A stretch of DNA of 20,107 nucleotides, taken from NCBI GenBank assembly GCA_937889015.1, contig CALARR010000116.1, positions 1 through 20,107 of the forward strand, read 5' to 3'. Within the stretch, counting starts at the first letter, position 1, and each line of letters begins with the position of its first letter. Both the position numbers and the translations under genes were made by a program. This DNA is from an uncultured Planctomycetales bacterium (GTDB taxonomy: Bacteria > Planctomycetota > Planctomycetia > Pirellulales > Thermoguttaceae). Shown piece after piece: positions 7,984 to 15,226 of this stretch. The notes under the pieces are model-generated. The model did no database searches and was not told the DNA's origin. It saw only the letters and a list, made by a program, of their open reading frames with translations.

Positions 7984-8970
7984 CTAGTGACGCACGATGC
8001 CGAACGAGCCCTGGTCGGCAACTGGGAGCACCGGCGACGACGCAGCGCGCGCCTGGCAACGAGCCGTTCCGCCAAAGTGAATCGCCAACCCCGTGTATAC
8101 GCTCCAAAGTTCGCGCTCCCGGGCCGCGTCCACCTGGTTCGAACCGGGGGCGATGTACTCGAATCCACCGATCACGGCCAGGTACTTGTTCAACGGGCAC
8201 GAGGCCATCCCGCCGAAAACCATGTCCATGCTGTGGTGATTGTCGGCCACACCGACCCAGAAGTTGGTGACCGCGCCGCCTTCCCAGATCCGCTGCCAGT
8301 AGGGATTGATCTGGTTATAGGCCTCGAAGCGGTTCAGCGAGTAGCCGTTGACGGCGTCACCGATGAGGGCATGATCGTCGACGCTGGACAGCGTGGCCCA
8401 AACGCCAATTTCATTGCGGCCGGGCAACTGGTAGCCCACCAGGCCACGCCATTGGCCGAAGTCGAACTTGGTGTAGTAGTCGTCGTGCATGTAGTCGTAG
8501 ACCAGGCCGAGTTTCCAGCCATCGTCTTCCGGGCGGGTGAAGAAACCGAGGGTGGCGATCGTCTGCCGGCGGACGTGATTGCCGGTGAACTCGGTGCCCG
8601 ACAGATCGGCGCCGGTGTAGCTGCCACCGGCCTGCAGTCCGAGACCCAGGTCTTCGACGAGGGTCAGGCCCGCGTTGGCTCCGGCCGAGAGGCCGAAGTT
8701 GCCATTCAGGCCGTCCAGGTCGGTGGGACCTTTGAATCCGTTGACGGTGCCGAAGCCAACCACGGACATCGGCGCGCAGCAAGGATCACAAGCCAGATCA
8801 CCGCACGCCTCGCGACAGGTCTTGCCGAAATCGCAACCCGGCAACCCTTCGCAGGATTGGGCCTGCGCGAGTTCCGCAGGCGGCTGAGCATGGCTCAGGC
8901 CCGCGGCGGTCAACACAGCGCCCAGAACGAACAACGAACCGTAAACTGAAAACACATGAAACCGATGCAT
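7984..8970 (-). CDS. exported barrel-like hypothetical protein, probable DUF6666 type
   Basis: A 328-residue protein with a clear signal peptide (residues 1-28, cut after LSHA). Next is an unusual cysteine cluster: seven Cys between residues 40 and 65 (C40, C46, C52, C56, C61, C64, C65). From about residue 68 onward the chain alternates Gly, aromatic and polar residues in short strands (VGFGTVNGFKG, GNFGLSAGANAGLTL, LGLQAGGSYTGADL, WKLGLVYDYMHDDYYTKFDF, IGVWATLS, NFWVGVADNHHSMDMVFGG, SVYTGLAIHFGG), the pattern of an outer-membrane beta-barrel. It resembles planctomycete proteins grouped as DUF6666; I give that from memory. The start is supported by a GGGGGGA ribosome site 6 nt upstream. A strong terminator follows. 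Role unknown: structural surface protein or porin are possibilities. Confidence 0.85.
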   Translation of the reverse strand: MHRFHVFSVYGSLFVLGAVLTAAGLSHAQPPAELAQAQSCEGLPGCDFGKTCREACGDLACDPCCAPMSVVGFGTVNGFKGPTDLDGLNGNFGLSAGANAGLTLVEDLGLGLQAGGSYTGADLSGTEFTGNHVRRQTIATLGFFTRPEDDGWKLGLVYDYMHDDYYTKFDFGQWRGLVGYQLPGRNEIGVWATLSSVDDHALIGDAVNGYSLNRFEAYNQINPYWQRIWEGGAVTNFWVGVADNHHSMDMVFGGMASCPLNKYLAVIGGFEYIAPGSNQVDAARERELWSVYTGLAIHFGGTARCQARAASSPVLPVADQGSFGIVRH

Positions 8971-9443
8971 TGTGGATCCCCCCGTACACTTACTCCAGAT
9001 ACGAAATCTCTCTACACCCAGTGAGCCGGACAGCGCGCGTTGTCGAGGTACCGACGCAGTCCATGATCGCCGTTCTCTGCGAGCGCCGGCCGAGTGGGCG
9101 GGCGGCCGGGCTGCGGGAGCCGCGGCACGATCATGGGTCGCATAGACCGCAATCTCGGCAAATCCGGCATGAACAGTTAAGGCATCGGATGCCGCACGAA
9201 CGGAAGATTACGGACAACCGGAGCAACCGGTAGAGTTTGCGCCTCGCAAGGCGCTACGACCCGTAAAAACGATACAGTTTTACGCCTGCGACCACGCAGA
9301 ATGACGGTCCGGATGCCGTTGCCGGTTGTTGAAGAATGGAAAGATGGGGAGACTTTGCCGGTGGTGCCGGATATTGCGGCGGCGGAACGGGCCGGCCGCG
9401 GACGGAGTTGCGAAATGTGCGTTGGCGGGCGATCGCTTTCGGC
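8971..9443. other. intergenic region with several dyads and repeat copy C
   Basis: This 473-bp gap between two minus-strand genes has no convincing ORF. It holds repeat copy C (9051-9154), a perfect 6-bp hairpin GCGCCT-CGCA-AGGCGC (9239-9254), a 7-bp dyad CGTAAAA/TTTTACG (9262-9284) and the palindrome GGCATCGGATGCC (9181-9193). One of the hairpins may end the acyltransferase transcript, but none has a T-run on the minus strand. Confidence 0.6.
9051..9154 (+). repeat. dispersed intergenic hairpin repeat, copy C (diverged)
   Basis: It shares CCGnCGCAGTC, ATGATCGC and CCGCGG-ACGATCAT blocks, in the same order, with copy B. The outer stem CCATGATCG (9061-9069) / CGATCATGG (9128-9136) is a perfect 9 bp, and an inner stem CCGGCCG (9086-9092) / CGGCCGG (9103-9109) is a perfect 7 bp. 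The inner part differs in sequence from copy B but has the same nested shape. Confidence 0.6.
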
Positions 9444-10712
9444 CTACACGCGGAGGTAATGGCGGTTGCGGTAAAGGTAGTACAGGATACCCCAGACCAC
9501 GGCAAAGGAGGCCGCGGCCGTGAGGGTTGGACCGCCTCGGTCGAGATGCTTGGCCAGGCCCGCCACGTACTGGGCGCTCACATTGCCGACGTTGAAGGGA
9601 TGGGTGAGCATATAGGCGAGGATCGCGTTCATGCCGATCACGGTGAATGGCATGGCCCAGCGCCGCAGGCCCCACACATCGATCACCAGGAAGAACAGGG
9701 CCAGGAGCAAGTAGCTCCAACCGGCTGCCCAGAGGACCATGGAACTGGTCCACAGGTGCTTGATGATCGGGAAGCGGATGTCGGACCAGCGCTGCAGCCA
9801 CGGGCCGGCCGTCTCCTGGAGGCTGGTACGCGATAGCATTTCCACTGGGCCTCCGGCCATGGCCCAACCCAGTAGGAGGCACAACAGACCCACCAGCAGC
9901 AGCCACAAGAATTTCATTCCTGCCGACCAGGTGGATCGCAGCAGGTGTCCGGCCATGGCCCCCAGCAGCACGGTCGCACCGTTGCCCAGCCCGGGCAGGA
10001 TCCAGGCATACGTGGTTTTGGGATCGCAGAAGCGGCCCAGGATGATCTGGTCGATGTACAGGGCCAGGTTCACTTTCTCGTCCATCAGACCGGCCGGATT
10101 GCCGCCGAAGGGCACACACAGCATGACCGCCCAGAAGGTCGCCAACAGGATGGCCGTCAGGACCAACTGCCCCCAGCGCGACAGATGGATCAGGGCGATG
10201 GCGGCGATGAGATAGCCGACGGCGATCGCCTGAAGCGTGTTGGAGAAGAGCCGCAGCTTGGACAGATCAAAGTCCAGCAAACGGCCCTGGGCGATCATAC
10301 CCAGGATCCACAGCACCGCCACGCGCTGCAAGACCTTGGCATACAGGCGCGCCTTGCTCTGTCCGGTGTCCAGGCGCCGGGCAAAGGAAAAGGGCATCGA
10401 CGTGCCTGCCAGAAAGAGAAACAAGGGCATGATCAGGTCCCAGGCGGTGAAACCCTCCCAGGGCACGTGTTTCATCTGTTGATCGATCAAGGCGGGAAGC
10501 GGATCGGCAAACAGCTTGATGACGGCCTGGACCAAGGCCCCGCCGCCGATGATCCAGAACATGTCAAAGCCGCGCAGGGCGTCGATCGACGCCAGTCGAA
10601 CAGGTTTGGAACCGGTCTCAGAGCCTGCCGGCGTCGCTGTGCTGCCGGACCGTTCGCCCTGGCTGGGATGGGTCTGAGGTCGGTTTTTGAGACCGGGAAT
10701 GGCGTCAGGCAT
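9444..10712 (-). CDS. membrane acyltransferase, HGSNAT / DUF5009-like
   Basis: A 422-residue polytopic membrane protein. After a soluble N-terminal tail of about 39 residues comes ASIDALRGFD (residues 41-50), the hallmark of the heparan-alpha-glucosaminide N-acetyltransferase-like family. KHVPWEGFTAWDLIMPLFLF (81-100) follows and carries the conserved His (H82) that in the human enzyme accepts the acetyl group. About nine to ten further hydrophobic segments run to the C-terminus. Family members transfer acetyl groups across the membrane from cytosolic acetyl-CoA to a sugar outside. I set the start at ATG 10712, not at 10883: the longer N-terminus would be translated from dispersed repeat copy B. 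The ribosome site at 10712 is weak. The gene lies between the barrel-like protein gene and the divergent HzsA-related gene. Confidence 0.87.
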   Translation of the reverse strand: MPDAIPGLKNRPQTHPSQGERSGSTATPAGSETGSKPVRLASIDALRGFDMFWIIGGGALVQAVIKLFADPLPALIDQQMKHVPWEGFTAWDLIMPLFLFLAGTSMPFSFARRLDTGQSKARLYAKVLQRVAVLWILGMIAQGRLLDFDLSKLRLFSNTLQAIAVGYLIAAIALIHLSRWGQLVLTAILLATFWAVMLCVPFGGNPAGLMDEKVNLALYIDQIILGRFCDPKTTYAWILPGLGNGATVLLGAMAGHLLRSTWSAGMKFLWLLLVGLLCLLLGWAMAGGPVEMLSRTSLQETAGPWLQRWSDIRFPIIKHLWTSSMVLWAAGWSYLLLALFFLVIDVWGLRRWAMPFTVIGMNAILAYMLTHPFNVGNVSAQYVAGLAKHLDRGGPTLTAAASFAVVWGILYYLYRNRHYLRV

Positions 10713-10766
10713 GAGAACGTTCCGAATGTGTTGGGGGCCAGCCAAGAACCGACCCAGAACCACCTT

Positions 10767-10880
10767 ATTGAGGTCCGTATTGCCAATGATCGTTCCGCGG
10801 CCGCGGGAGCCCTGGATTCCAGCCGATAAGGCTGGAATCCGGACGGAATTGCGATCATTGACTGCGCCGGCATCAATAGC
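10767..10880 (-). repeat. dispersed intergenic hairpin repeat, copy B (nested hairpin)
   Basis: Reverse complement of this stretch aligns with copy A. The outer stem CAATGATCG (10784-10792) / CGATCATTG (10852-10860) is a perfect 9 bp, continuing through TTCCG / CGGAA after a small bulge. Inside is a perfect 11-bp hairpin GGATTCCAGCC (10814-10824) / GGCTGGAATCC (10830-10840) with a GATAA loop. It has no T-run, so it is not a standard terminator. Confidence 0.82.
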
Positions 10881-11060
10881 CACGTCGGGCGGCCATACAG
10901 GACCGAATTGCCGACAGGTCTCGGGCCGGCTCTAGGAAGAATGGGTCCATTGTCGTTTGCCCAAGCGCTGGAAACAAGGTGCCGGAGGGCGAAGTGGGAG
11001 GCCCATCGAGGGTCGGTCCCGGCAGCGAACGGGCGTCCGAGGTTGTTGGCCGAGGTGTGA

Positions 11061-11090
11061 TCGACAGGGGGGGCCTCGTAGATGTAGAAT
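11061..11090 (+). promoter_or_regulatory. sigma70-type promoter for the HzsA-related gene
   Basis: TCGACA (11061-11066) and TAGAAT (11085-11090) each match five of six consensus bases and are 18 bp apart. They lie about 70 bp upstream of the preferred start at 11158. Confidence 0.5.
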
Positions 11091-11157
11091 GACTTGAGTT
11101 TGCGTTCCCTTTGCGATGCGGTTTGGCGATGGTCTGCTACTGGCGCGGAGAGAGGTC

Positions 11158-13764
11158 ATGCCTGAGGCTGTGATCCGGTTTGCGCCGCTGCTGCTCATGC
11201 TGACTTCGGGGGCGGCTGGCGTTCTGGCAGCCCCGTCGCAGGTCGACGAGCGGGCGCTACGAAAGAAGTTCCCCTGGTATCACGCCGACCTGTTCGCCGA
11301 GCCTCGCCAAAACCTGGTGGCGAAGGCCCTCGCGGGACCGATGAAAGACCACGCAGACATCGTCTTTGCCTGCCGCACCACGGTCCGGGAACATTGGTAC
11401 GCCAATTTCGGGTATTTCGCCGAAGGAGACGCGGAATACGCGTCGGCGCCCATCCGTAACGGCCAGGGAAGGCTCTGCCGGTTGAACGTGCGCACCGGAC
11501 AGCTCACGGTGTTGCTGGATGATCCGGCCGGCGCGGTGCGCGATCCGTGCGTCGACTACGACGGCAGGAAGGTGGTTTTTGCTTATCGCGAGCGAGGCGG
11601 AAAGCACTACCACCTGTACGAGATCCATGCCGATGGCAGCGGGTTGCGGCAGATTACCGCAGGAGACTGCGACGACATCGAGCCGGTGTACTTGCCCGAT
11701 GGCGGCATTGCCTTCTGTTCCTCGCGCAGCAACCGCTGGGTGAATTGCTGGTGCACGCCCGTGGCCACGCTCTATCGCTGTAACCGCCAGGGGGGCGAAC
11801 TGCGCCCCCTGTCGGCCAATATCGAGCACGACAACACGCCCGCCGTGCTGCCGGACGGGCGGATTCTGTACACGCGGTGGGAGTACGTGGATCGCAGCCA
11901 GTTGCAGTATCACCACCTGTGGACCGTCAACCCGGACGGCACGGGGGTGATGACGTATTTCGGCAACATGCATCCGGGCGGGGTGTTCATTGACGCTCGG
12001 CCGATCCCCGGCACTGCGCAGATCCTCATGACACGCTCGCCCAACCACGGAAAGACGGAGCATCAAGGGGGCATCTCGATCGTGGACCCCGGCAGCGGTC
12101 CGGACGCCGTGGCGGCCGAGAGAGTGCTCAACGCCCATCCCTGGTTCCACGATCCGTATCCCGTCTCGCCGGATTGCTTTCTGGTCGCGGTAGGCGATCG
12201 GTTGGTGCTGATGGACGATGAGGGGCGCGTGAACGTCGTCTACCGGTTGCCAGAGGAGTTGGCAGAGGGGGGCGTGGAAGTGCACGAACCACGGCTGCTG
12301 GCGGCTCGGGCACGCGAGCCGGTCATTCCCGCACGGAACAACGATTCCTCGCCCACCGGCACGCTGATCCTCTCGGACGTGTACGCGGGCCGCAACATGG
12401 CCGGCGTTCCGCGGGGCACCGTCAAAGAGCTGCTGGTGCTGGAGACCCTGCCCAAGCCGCTGAACTTCAGCGGCTTTCCCGAGCCCTTGACCTTCGGTGG
12501 TTCCTTCACGCTGGAACGCGTGCTGGGCACGGTGCCGGTGGAGGAGGACGGATCGGCGTATTTCCGGCTGCCGGCCCAGCGTGCGTTCTTCTTCGTGGCC
12601 CTGGACAAGGACCAGAACGCGGTCAAACGCATGCAGAGCTTTGTGGCCGTGGCGCCGGGCGAGGTGACCGGCTGCGTGGGCTGTCACGAGCGCCGCACGG
12701 AGACGGTAGCCTGGAATTCCACGCCGCGAATGGCCGCCGGACGGAGGCCCCGCACGATTCGGCCGATCGAAGGCATTGCCGAGGTCTGCGATTTTCCACG
12801 CGATATTCAGCCGATTCTGGATCGGCACTGCGTCGAGTGTCATAACGTGAAACGGCGCGAAGGAGAATTGGTGCTCAGCGGTGATCGCGGGCCGTTGTAC
12901 TCGCACAGCTACTACATGCTGACCATCCGCAAGCAGTTTGCCGACGGCCGCAACACCAAGGTCGGCAACTTGTCGCCCTACCAGATCGGCGCCGTGGCCA
13001 GCCCGATCATGAAGACCCTGCGCGGCCATCACGGCACGAACCTCTCGGACAGCGAGATCCGCCGGGTGCGCTACTGGATCGAGTCGGGGGCGACGTATCC
13101 GGGCACCTATGCGGCCTTGGGAACGGGCATGATCGGCGGATACTACAAGACGGCCAACGACGGAGGGCCGATCAGCCGTTGGCCTGAAGTGCGGTCGGCA
13201 GCCGATGTCCTGCAACGGCGCTGCGTCCAATGCCACACGGGAAACCTGGTTCTGCCCCACAATCCCTGCGACGACCGCCGCAATGAGGATCCGTACTGGA
13301 TTTGCGGCGACCGGAACGCGGAGCGATGGAAGGACCCGGCGACGATGGTGCGGCTGCGGCTTTCGCGACACATGCTCTACAACTTCAGCCGGCCGGAGGA
13401 CTCGATCCTGCTGCTGGCCCCCCTGGCGCGACGAGCCGGAGGCTGGGCTACGGCGGCCAACGACGCGCAGCCGAAGGCCTGCCCGATCGTGTTCCACAGC
13501 ACTCAGGACACGGACTACCAGCAGATCCGGCTTTCGATTTGCCGGGTGGCGGACGAGTTGAATCGCATCAAGCGGTTCGACATGCCCGGGTTCCGGCCAA
13601 GGCCGGAGTACCTCCGCGAGATGAAACGGTACGGGATACTTCCCAAGACCTTCGATGTCCACAACGATCCGGCCGACCCCTACCTGATTGACGCCCAGTA
13701 CTGGCAGTCGTTCTGGTATCGGCCTGCGGCGAGCGCAGGAGTCGCTGCCCGGCTGCACGAGTGA
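11158..13764 (+). CDS. secreted HzsA-related protein: TolB-like propeller with three c-type heme sites
   Basis: An 868-residue exported protein. I start it at ATG 11158, not 11116, because GGAGAGAGG (11147-11155) precedes it and a clean signal peptide follows (residues 1-25, ending VLAA). Residues about 90-330 hold PD40/TolB-like propeller repeats (DPCVDYDGRKVVFAYR, EPVYLPDGGIAFCSSR, NTPAVLPDGRILYTRWEY, HLWTVNPDG). Three CxxCH heme-attachment motifs follow: CVGCH (506-510), CVECH (558-562), CVQCH (689-693). This layout matches the family named after hydrazine synthase subunit alpha, which has many members in non-anammox planctomycetes. Here no hydrazine synthase beta or gamma gene is adjacent, so a hydrazine role is not supported. 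A periplasmic electron-transfer or redox role is inferred. It is monocistronic, with its own promoter. Confidence 0.9.
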   Translation: MPEAVIRFAPLLLMLTSGAAGVLAAPSQVDERALRKKFPWYHADLFAEPRQNLVAKALAGPMKDHADIVFACRTTVREHWYANFGYFAEGDAEYASAPIRNGQGRLCRLNVRTGQLTVLLDDPAGAVRDPCVDYDGRKVVFAYRERGGKHYHLYEIHADGSGLRQITAGDCDDIEPVYLPDGGIAFCSSRSNRWVNCWCTPVATLYRCNRQGGELRPLSANIEHDNTPAVLPDGRILYTRWEYVDRSQLQYHHLWTVNPDGTGVMTYFGNMHPGGVFIDARPIPGTAQILMTRSPNHGKTEHQGGISIVDPGSGPDAVAAERVLNAHPWFHDPYPVSPDCFLVAVGDRLVLMDDEGRVNVVYRLPEELAEGGVEVHEPRLLAARAREPVIPARNNDSSPTGTLILSDVYAGRNMAGVPRGTVKELLVLETLPKPLNFSGFPEPLTFGGSFTLERVLGTVPVEEDGSAYFRLPAQRAFFFVALDKDQNAVKRMQSFVAVAPGEVTGCVGCHERRTETVAWNSTPRMAAGRRPRTIRPIEGIAEVCDFPRDIQPILDRHCVECHNVKRREGELVLSGDRGPLYSHSYYMLTIRKQFADGRNTKVGNLSPYQIGAVASPIMKTLRGHHGTNLSDSEIRRVRYWIESGATYPGTYAALGTGMIGGYYKTANDGGPISRWPEVRSAADVLQRRCVQCHTGNLVLPHNPCDDRRNEDPYWICGDRNAERWKDPATMVRLRLSRHMLYNFSRPEDSILLLAPLARRAGGWATAANDAQPKACPIVFHSTQDTDYQQIRLSICRVADELNRIKRFDMPGFRPRPEYLREMKRYGILPKTFDVHNDPADPYLIDAQYWQSFWYRPAASAGVAARLHE

Positions 13765-13793
13765 AACCGGGGGGCGTAAGGACACGGCCGTCG

Positions 13794-14978
13794 TCAAGTT
13801 CGCCGCCCGGCAAGGCATTCCTGCCGATACTGCAGCGGCGTGCAACCCGTCAGACGCTTGAAGACCAGCCGGAAGCGTTCTGCCCCAGAAAAGCCGCATT
13901 CGCAAGCCACCTTGTGGAGCTTGGGCCGCACCGCTGCGGCAAGCAAGCGTTTGGACCGCTCCACGCGTTGTCGGCACAGATACTCGTACAAGCTGCAGCC
14001 GAGGGACTGGCGGAAGCGAATCTCCAGTTGCCGGCGCGAAACCGATGCGGCCTGCACCACACGCGCCGCGTTGAACGGCTCGCCAAGGTGATCGTGAATG
14101 AACTGGGCCGCAGTGGCAACATGCGGGTCTTCCATGGCGATGGTCTCAGTCGACTGCCGGGCCACGATGCCATCGGGCGCAAGCAGGATCTCCTGCTGCT
14201 GCGGCGTCCGCCCCTGCATCAACTGCTCCAACAGCGCGGCCGTCTCATAGCCCACGCGCCAGGCGTTGCGCGAGACGCTGCTCAGCGTGGGCCGGCAGTA
14301 CTCGCAAACCGTGGGATCGTTGTCCATGCCGATCACGGCCACGTCGTGCGGGATAGCCAATCCCAAGCGCTGGCACATGTCCATCACGATCCGCGCAGGA
14401 TGATCCTGGACCGCCAGCAGTCCGACGGGGGGCCGAAGACGTTGGAGCCAGGCCTTCAAGGGGGCCAGTCGCTCGTGCCACGGTTGCTGCCGGCGCGTGG
14501 GGGGCCGAACCTCCAGCACGTCGCAGGGGAAGCCGGCCTGTTCCAGGCGGTCGACGAAGCCGCGGCAGCGGAGTTGCGCCAGCCAGGGCCCCTCGATCCC
14601 ATAGCAGGCAAAACGGCTCAGGCCCCGTTGCAGCAGATGCTCGGCTGCCATCTGCCCCATGCGGTAGTGGTCGGGCATGACGCGCGGCAGGCGCGCGTCG
14701 CGCAGGGCCCCGGAGATATTGACGACCGGCTTGCCCAGACGCTTGGCCGTGCGCAATTCCTCGCGGTTGGTGATGGTGGCGATAATCCCGTCGCCGGGCC
14801 AACCCTTGAGGCTCTCCAACGTGACGGCTTCCTCCGCGGTCCAGCTTGGACTGGCGGTCAGAGACCAGCCGCCATGTTCCTCCGCGTAATCCAGGACTCC
14901 GCGTGCAAACAACGCCGTCCAGGGAACGGCAAGCGGGTACGCCAAGGCCACTTGGCGCTCGTTTCGCGGAGTGGTCAT
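13794..14978 (-). CDS. XylR-family transcriptional regulator (LacI-like sensor + AraC HTH), second copy
   Basis: A 394-residue regulator. I take the ATG at 14978, which gives MTTPRNERQVALAYPLAVPW and a sensor domain starting at once, as in relatives; the frame stays open to 15206, but that part lies over the promoter. The sensor (about 8-275) shows GDGIIATITN, VVNISGALRDARLP, VGLLAVQDHPARIV and VAVIGMDNDPTVCEYCRP. The AraC/XylS domain (about 290-390) shows NAARVVQAASVSRRQLEIRF and VACECGFSGAERFRLVFK. It diverges from a Gfo/Idh/MocA dehydrogenase gene across 248 bp, so that gene is the most likely target. It is clearly related to the first XylR in this window but far from identical. It ends 29 bp from the HzsA-related gene (convergent). 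Confidence 0.93.
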   Translation of the reverse strand: MTTPRNERQVALAYPLAVPWTALFARGVLDYAEEHGGWSLTASPSWTAEEAVTLESLKGWPGDGIIATITNREELRTAKRLGKPVVNISGALRDARLPRVMPDHYRMGQMAAEHLLQRGLSRFACYGIEGPWLAQLRCRGFVDRLEQAGFPCDVLEVRPPTRRQQPWHERLAPLKAWLQRLRPPVGLLAVQDHPARIVMDMCQRLGLAIPHDVAVIGMDNDPTVCEYCRPTLSSVSRNAWRVGYETAALLEQLMQGRTPQQQEILLAPDGIVARQSTETIAMEDPHVATAAQFIHDHLGEPFNAARVVQAASVSRRQLEIRFRQSLGCSLYEYLCRQRVERSKRLLAAAVRPKLHKVACECGFSGAERFRLVFKRLTGCTPLQYRQECLAGRRT

Positions 14979-15071
14979 GGGCGACTTTCGTGCTGACGGA
15001 GAGTCCAAGGGCGGTGCGGTCGTGTCCGGCCTGATCGCGATTCGGCGGCGGTTTGCGCAAATGCACGCTTG

Positions 15072-15100
15072 TTGCTCGCGGCCCGAATTTCGATTATAGA
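15072..15100 (+). promoter_or_regulatory. candidate promoter of the cytoplasmic oxidoreductase
   Basis: TTGCTC (15072-15077) and TATAGA (15095-15100) are 17 bp apart, matching three and four of six consensus bases. It overlaps the opposing regulator promoter, so both cannot be occupied at once. Confidence 0.35.
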
Positions 15101-15121
15101 TGCCTATGATAAGGGCGTAAA
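15093..15121 (-). promoter_or_regulatory. promoter of the second XylR regulator
   Basis: On the minus strand TTTACG (15116-15121) is followed after 17 bp by a perfect TATAAT (15093-15098). It would give a leader of about 110 nt before the ATG at 14978. Confidence 0.55.
15094..15112. promoter_or_regulatory. imperfect dyad between divergent promoters (possible operator)
   Basis: TTATAGATGCCTATGATAA has TTAT/ATAA outer arms and an internal ATAG-ATGC-CTAT dyad. It covers the -10 of both divergent promoters. XylR-family operators are usually direct or loosely symmetric repeats, so this is only a candidate. Confidence 0.3.
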
Positions 15122-15226
15122 TCGGTCTCCGCGGTCCGATTGGCCCCTGCACAAGCGGATGAGCCGAGGGCGACCGTCGGCTGGCCGCGACATTCCTTTC
15201 TGACACCCAACAACAACGAGGCCAGA

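Larger units (their letters stand above)
10713..11157. other. divergent intergenic region with repeat copy B and HzsA-like promoter
   Basis: These 445 bases lie between the acyltransferase start and the HzsA-related start. They contain repeat copy B (10767-10880) and a good sigma70-like promoter (11061-11090). Between 10881 and 11060 I see no gene or clear structure. Confidence 0.6.

Noticed and set aside
7852..8949. A 365-codon plus-strand frame over the barrel-like gene
   Set aside because: It runs through the strong minus-strand terminator hairpin and reads as Val/Gly/Ala-rich shadow sequence.
11158..13764. Calling the HzsA-related gene a true hydrazine synthase subunit and the organism anammox
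   Set aside because: No beta/gamma subunit or other anammox gene is present, and related proteins occur in many non-anammox planctomycetes.
11257..13977. A 906-codon open frame on the minus strand, opposite the HzsA-related gene
   Set aside because: Its translation is rich in Arg, His, Pro and Val with no domain; it is the antisense shadow of a high-GC gene. The plus strand has a signal peptide, propeller repeats and CxxCH motifs.
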